Assembly: GCA_910591455.2 (NCBI GenBank)
Contig: OU342816.1
Location: 16,973,138-17,037,137, forward strand
DNA length: 64,000 nt
Reading direction: 5' to 3'
Source of the DNA: Pholis gunnellus
Taxonomy: Eukaryota; Chordata; Actinopteri; Perciformes; Pholidae
Shown here: in pieces, positions 62,261 to 64,000 of the stretch
Layout: each line of letters starts with the position of its first letter
Position numbering within the stretch: the first letter of the stretch is position 1
Made by a program: the position numbers and the translations under genes
Notes under the pieces: generated by a model
Databases searched by the model: none
The model's input: only the letters and a program-made list of their open reading frames with translations
What the model was told of the DNA's origin: nothing

Positions 62261-63304
62261 CAACATTTGATCATCGGAGAGATCAAATAAGCGAAAATGG
62301 CCTCTGAGCATAGTCACTATTTCGAAAACTAGAAAAACTATTTCAACACGAGCATCTTCAGTATTTTGGAGATGAGAGGGGAGGGTTGGAAGGCTGTGAG
62401 GCTCATAACCTCCATCCATTCTCCACTTATTTTTCTCCACTGTTCTCATGTGCACGACACTGACACTGAACTAAGGCAAAAAAAAAATATTACCATCTAG
62501 TTTATATTATTTACATCTGCTTCTCTTACGACCCAGAAAAGAAGCAAGAGGTCATCTCTCAGCCGGGCTCATTTGTATAAACAGAGCTCTTCTGAGACTG
62601 GGAGAGAGCGGAGACATACAGGATCACCACAGATAAAACAGGATTGCAAATTGTATTTAGTTGCACTGCTGGTGGACCTTCACAGATGAATTGCAAGTGC
62701 TGCTATCATTTGCATGCAAAAGACCCAAAGATCGACAAAATCCAACATTCCACGCGAGAGGAAAAATCAGCGGATCATCAGGATACATCGTCTGGGAACC
62801 TTAAATGTTTGTACACGATTCTGTGGCAGCGCTTCGAATAGATGTTGAGATATCGCACGTGATAACTGAAATCTTTGACTCTTTGAGCAAAGAAATATCA
62901 ACCCTTCATTGCAGCTTATGTCAACTAGAAGTAGGAGGTGTCAGCTTAATAATAGATACGTTGAATACATTAATTGATAGAGGAACTAACTTGTATAATT
63001 GGTATCTAATTAAGACAAAAATAATTGCTCATTTAATCAGGCAGACAATCCAGTTGCTGCTGTCATGTCGTCAGTGTTGATGCCTGTTGCTATACACACG
63101 ATAAACAAACCACGGAGGTGGAATTGTGGAAACAACTCAATGCCGGATGGCACAGCTTCCTTTTGTGCTTTGTCTTGGCAACAGACGTCTGAGGCTCACG
63201 GTGCGTAGCATTAATGAATCAGAGTATTGATTCATGGGGAATGGACAGTTACATCTTTAGATTTTTAAATGGGACGATGTCTCACTCGCTCATTGTTTGT
63301 ACAG

Positions 63305-63441
63305 AGAGCACCGCCTCAGCATTGAGGACTGGGTTCTCTGTTCACTGTTGCCAAGGGAGCTGCAGTGGACATACACGAATACTCTGGGAAGATCTATGAG
63401 CAGGACTTTATCCTCCAGCAGTGCCACCAGCTCCGGGCAGA
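63305..63441 (+). other. weak exon-like segment, function unknown
   Basis: A strong acceptor-like sequence, CGCTCATTGTTTGTACAG, precedes 137 bp, and a donor-like gtaagag follows CGGGCAGA. One frame stays open across it (45 codons, EHRLSIEDWVLC...). A second frame over its later part also looks coding (DIHEYSGKIYEQDF), as does the minus strand, so no frame can be chosen. No family is recognised. Confidence 0.2.
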
Positions 63442-64000
63442 GTAAGAGGTGAGGCTAATGCCACTGAAATGAACTGGAGCAGTGGAGCAGAAATATGCAG
63501 CAGCTTCTCCGGGAAGCAAACTTCAGCTTCAAAATGTTCTCTTACCATGTTTCTTCTTTCCTTCTTTCTGAATGTTCTTCCATCGCTCAGCCAGAGTGAC
63601 AGAAAAAAAAATGATCATCATGATTCAAAATTCACCCTTCAGGAGTTTTTGGGCTTTTTGGCAAGCCAATACTTTTCTCTCTGTTTACTCGCAGTAAAAG
63701 TGTTGAGTTCCAAAACAGTCAAAAGTCAAGGATGAAATTGTAATTCCACCCTTATATGCTCTCTGATTAGTGGCTGAGATACTGTATATATTGTTTTCTA
63801 GTTCCGGACACTGCTTTAACAGATCTACAGAGGCAGGAGGATTTGGTCAAATCTGCAACACTTGGAGCATTTGAGGTGAACTGTTTATTTTGAGCTGGAT
63901 ACAACAAAAACAAAAAAAAACCATTGCAGTCGCAAAGTTGCAGATCCCGAGGGGGAGAGTTGAATGACCTGCCAAATCTAATTTCTCAGTGTGTGTATTT

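Larger units (their letters stand above)
47166..64000. other. region upstream of sez6, no recognised gene
   Basis: About 17 kb of largely non-coding DNA beyond the sez6 promoter. Besides the solo LTR, SINE-like head, microsatellites, palindromes and duplicated block listed separately, it contains the longest open frame without known similarity (52217-52882, minus, 221 codons). That frame runs through a poly-G tract (its Pro run) and is not supported as a gene. The neighbouring gene is not reached or not recognisable. Confidence 0.5.

Noticed and set aside
1..64000. CRISPR arrays, operons, phage or bacterial mobile elements
   Set aside because: No regular repeat-spacer pattern and no prokaryotic gene organisation. 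The only tandem arrays are microsatellites and two diverged internal duplications.

Overview
The window is vertebrate nuclear DNA and almost certainly teleost fish. It has long AT-rich non-coding stretches, many dinucleotide microsatellites, GT-AG introns, and several interspersed repeats that I recognise from percomorph fish genomes. There are no operons, Shine-Dalgarno sites or dense ORFs, and most open frames are chance frames or read through microsatellites.

One protein-coding gene is supported: the 5' end of a SEZ6-family gene (seizure-related 6, a neuronal CUB/Sushi type I membrane protein) on the minus strand. Exon 1 (46725-46809) encodes the start codon and signal peptide. Exon 2 (1508-2248) encodes the Ser/Thr/Pro-rich extracellular region, ending in a Thr-rich run typical of the family. 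Exon 3 (927-1048) opens the first CUB domain. The reading frame joins across both splice junctions (phase 1 and phase 1) and leaves exon 3 in phase 0. The three exons give 948 nt, or 316 codons. The rest of the gene lies beyond position 1. Intron 1 is about 44.5 kb and fills most of the window. A CpG-richer block at about 46.56-47.17 kb is the likely promoter and 5'UTR.

Intron 1 (2249-46724) carries microsatellites and several mobile elements. The best defined are a complete non-autonomous hAT element (14441-15508) with an exact 8-bp target-site duplication (TSD), and a tRNA-derived SINE (12139-12357) with an exact 7-bp TSD. Also present are an L2-type LINE/SINE 3' tail (about 16.86 kb), a second degenerate SINE head (about 27.2 kb), a possible piggyBac-like end (30050), and three teleost repeat fragments (about 34.2, 37.2 and 38.9 kb). 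A CCAAT/TATA cluster near 3.4 kb and a CpG-richer block at about 10.8-11.5 kb are unexplained.

Upstream of the gene (47.2-64 kb) is mostly non-coding. It holds a solo LTR (48251-48685) with an exact 5-bp TSD, a third SINE-like head (about 57.1 kb), a 137-bp internal duplication (about 61.9-62.1 kb), clean palindromes, and two weak exon-like segments (60580-60718 minus; 63305-63441 plus). I found no CRISPR array, rRNA, tRNA gene or convincing new gene system. The most solid new observations are the element boundaries defined by target-site duplications.
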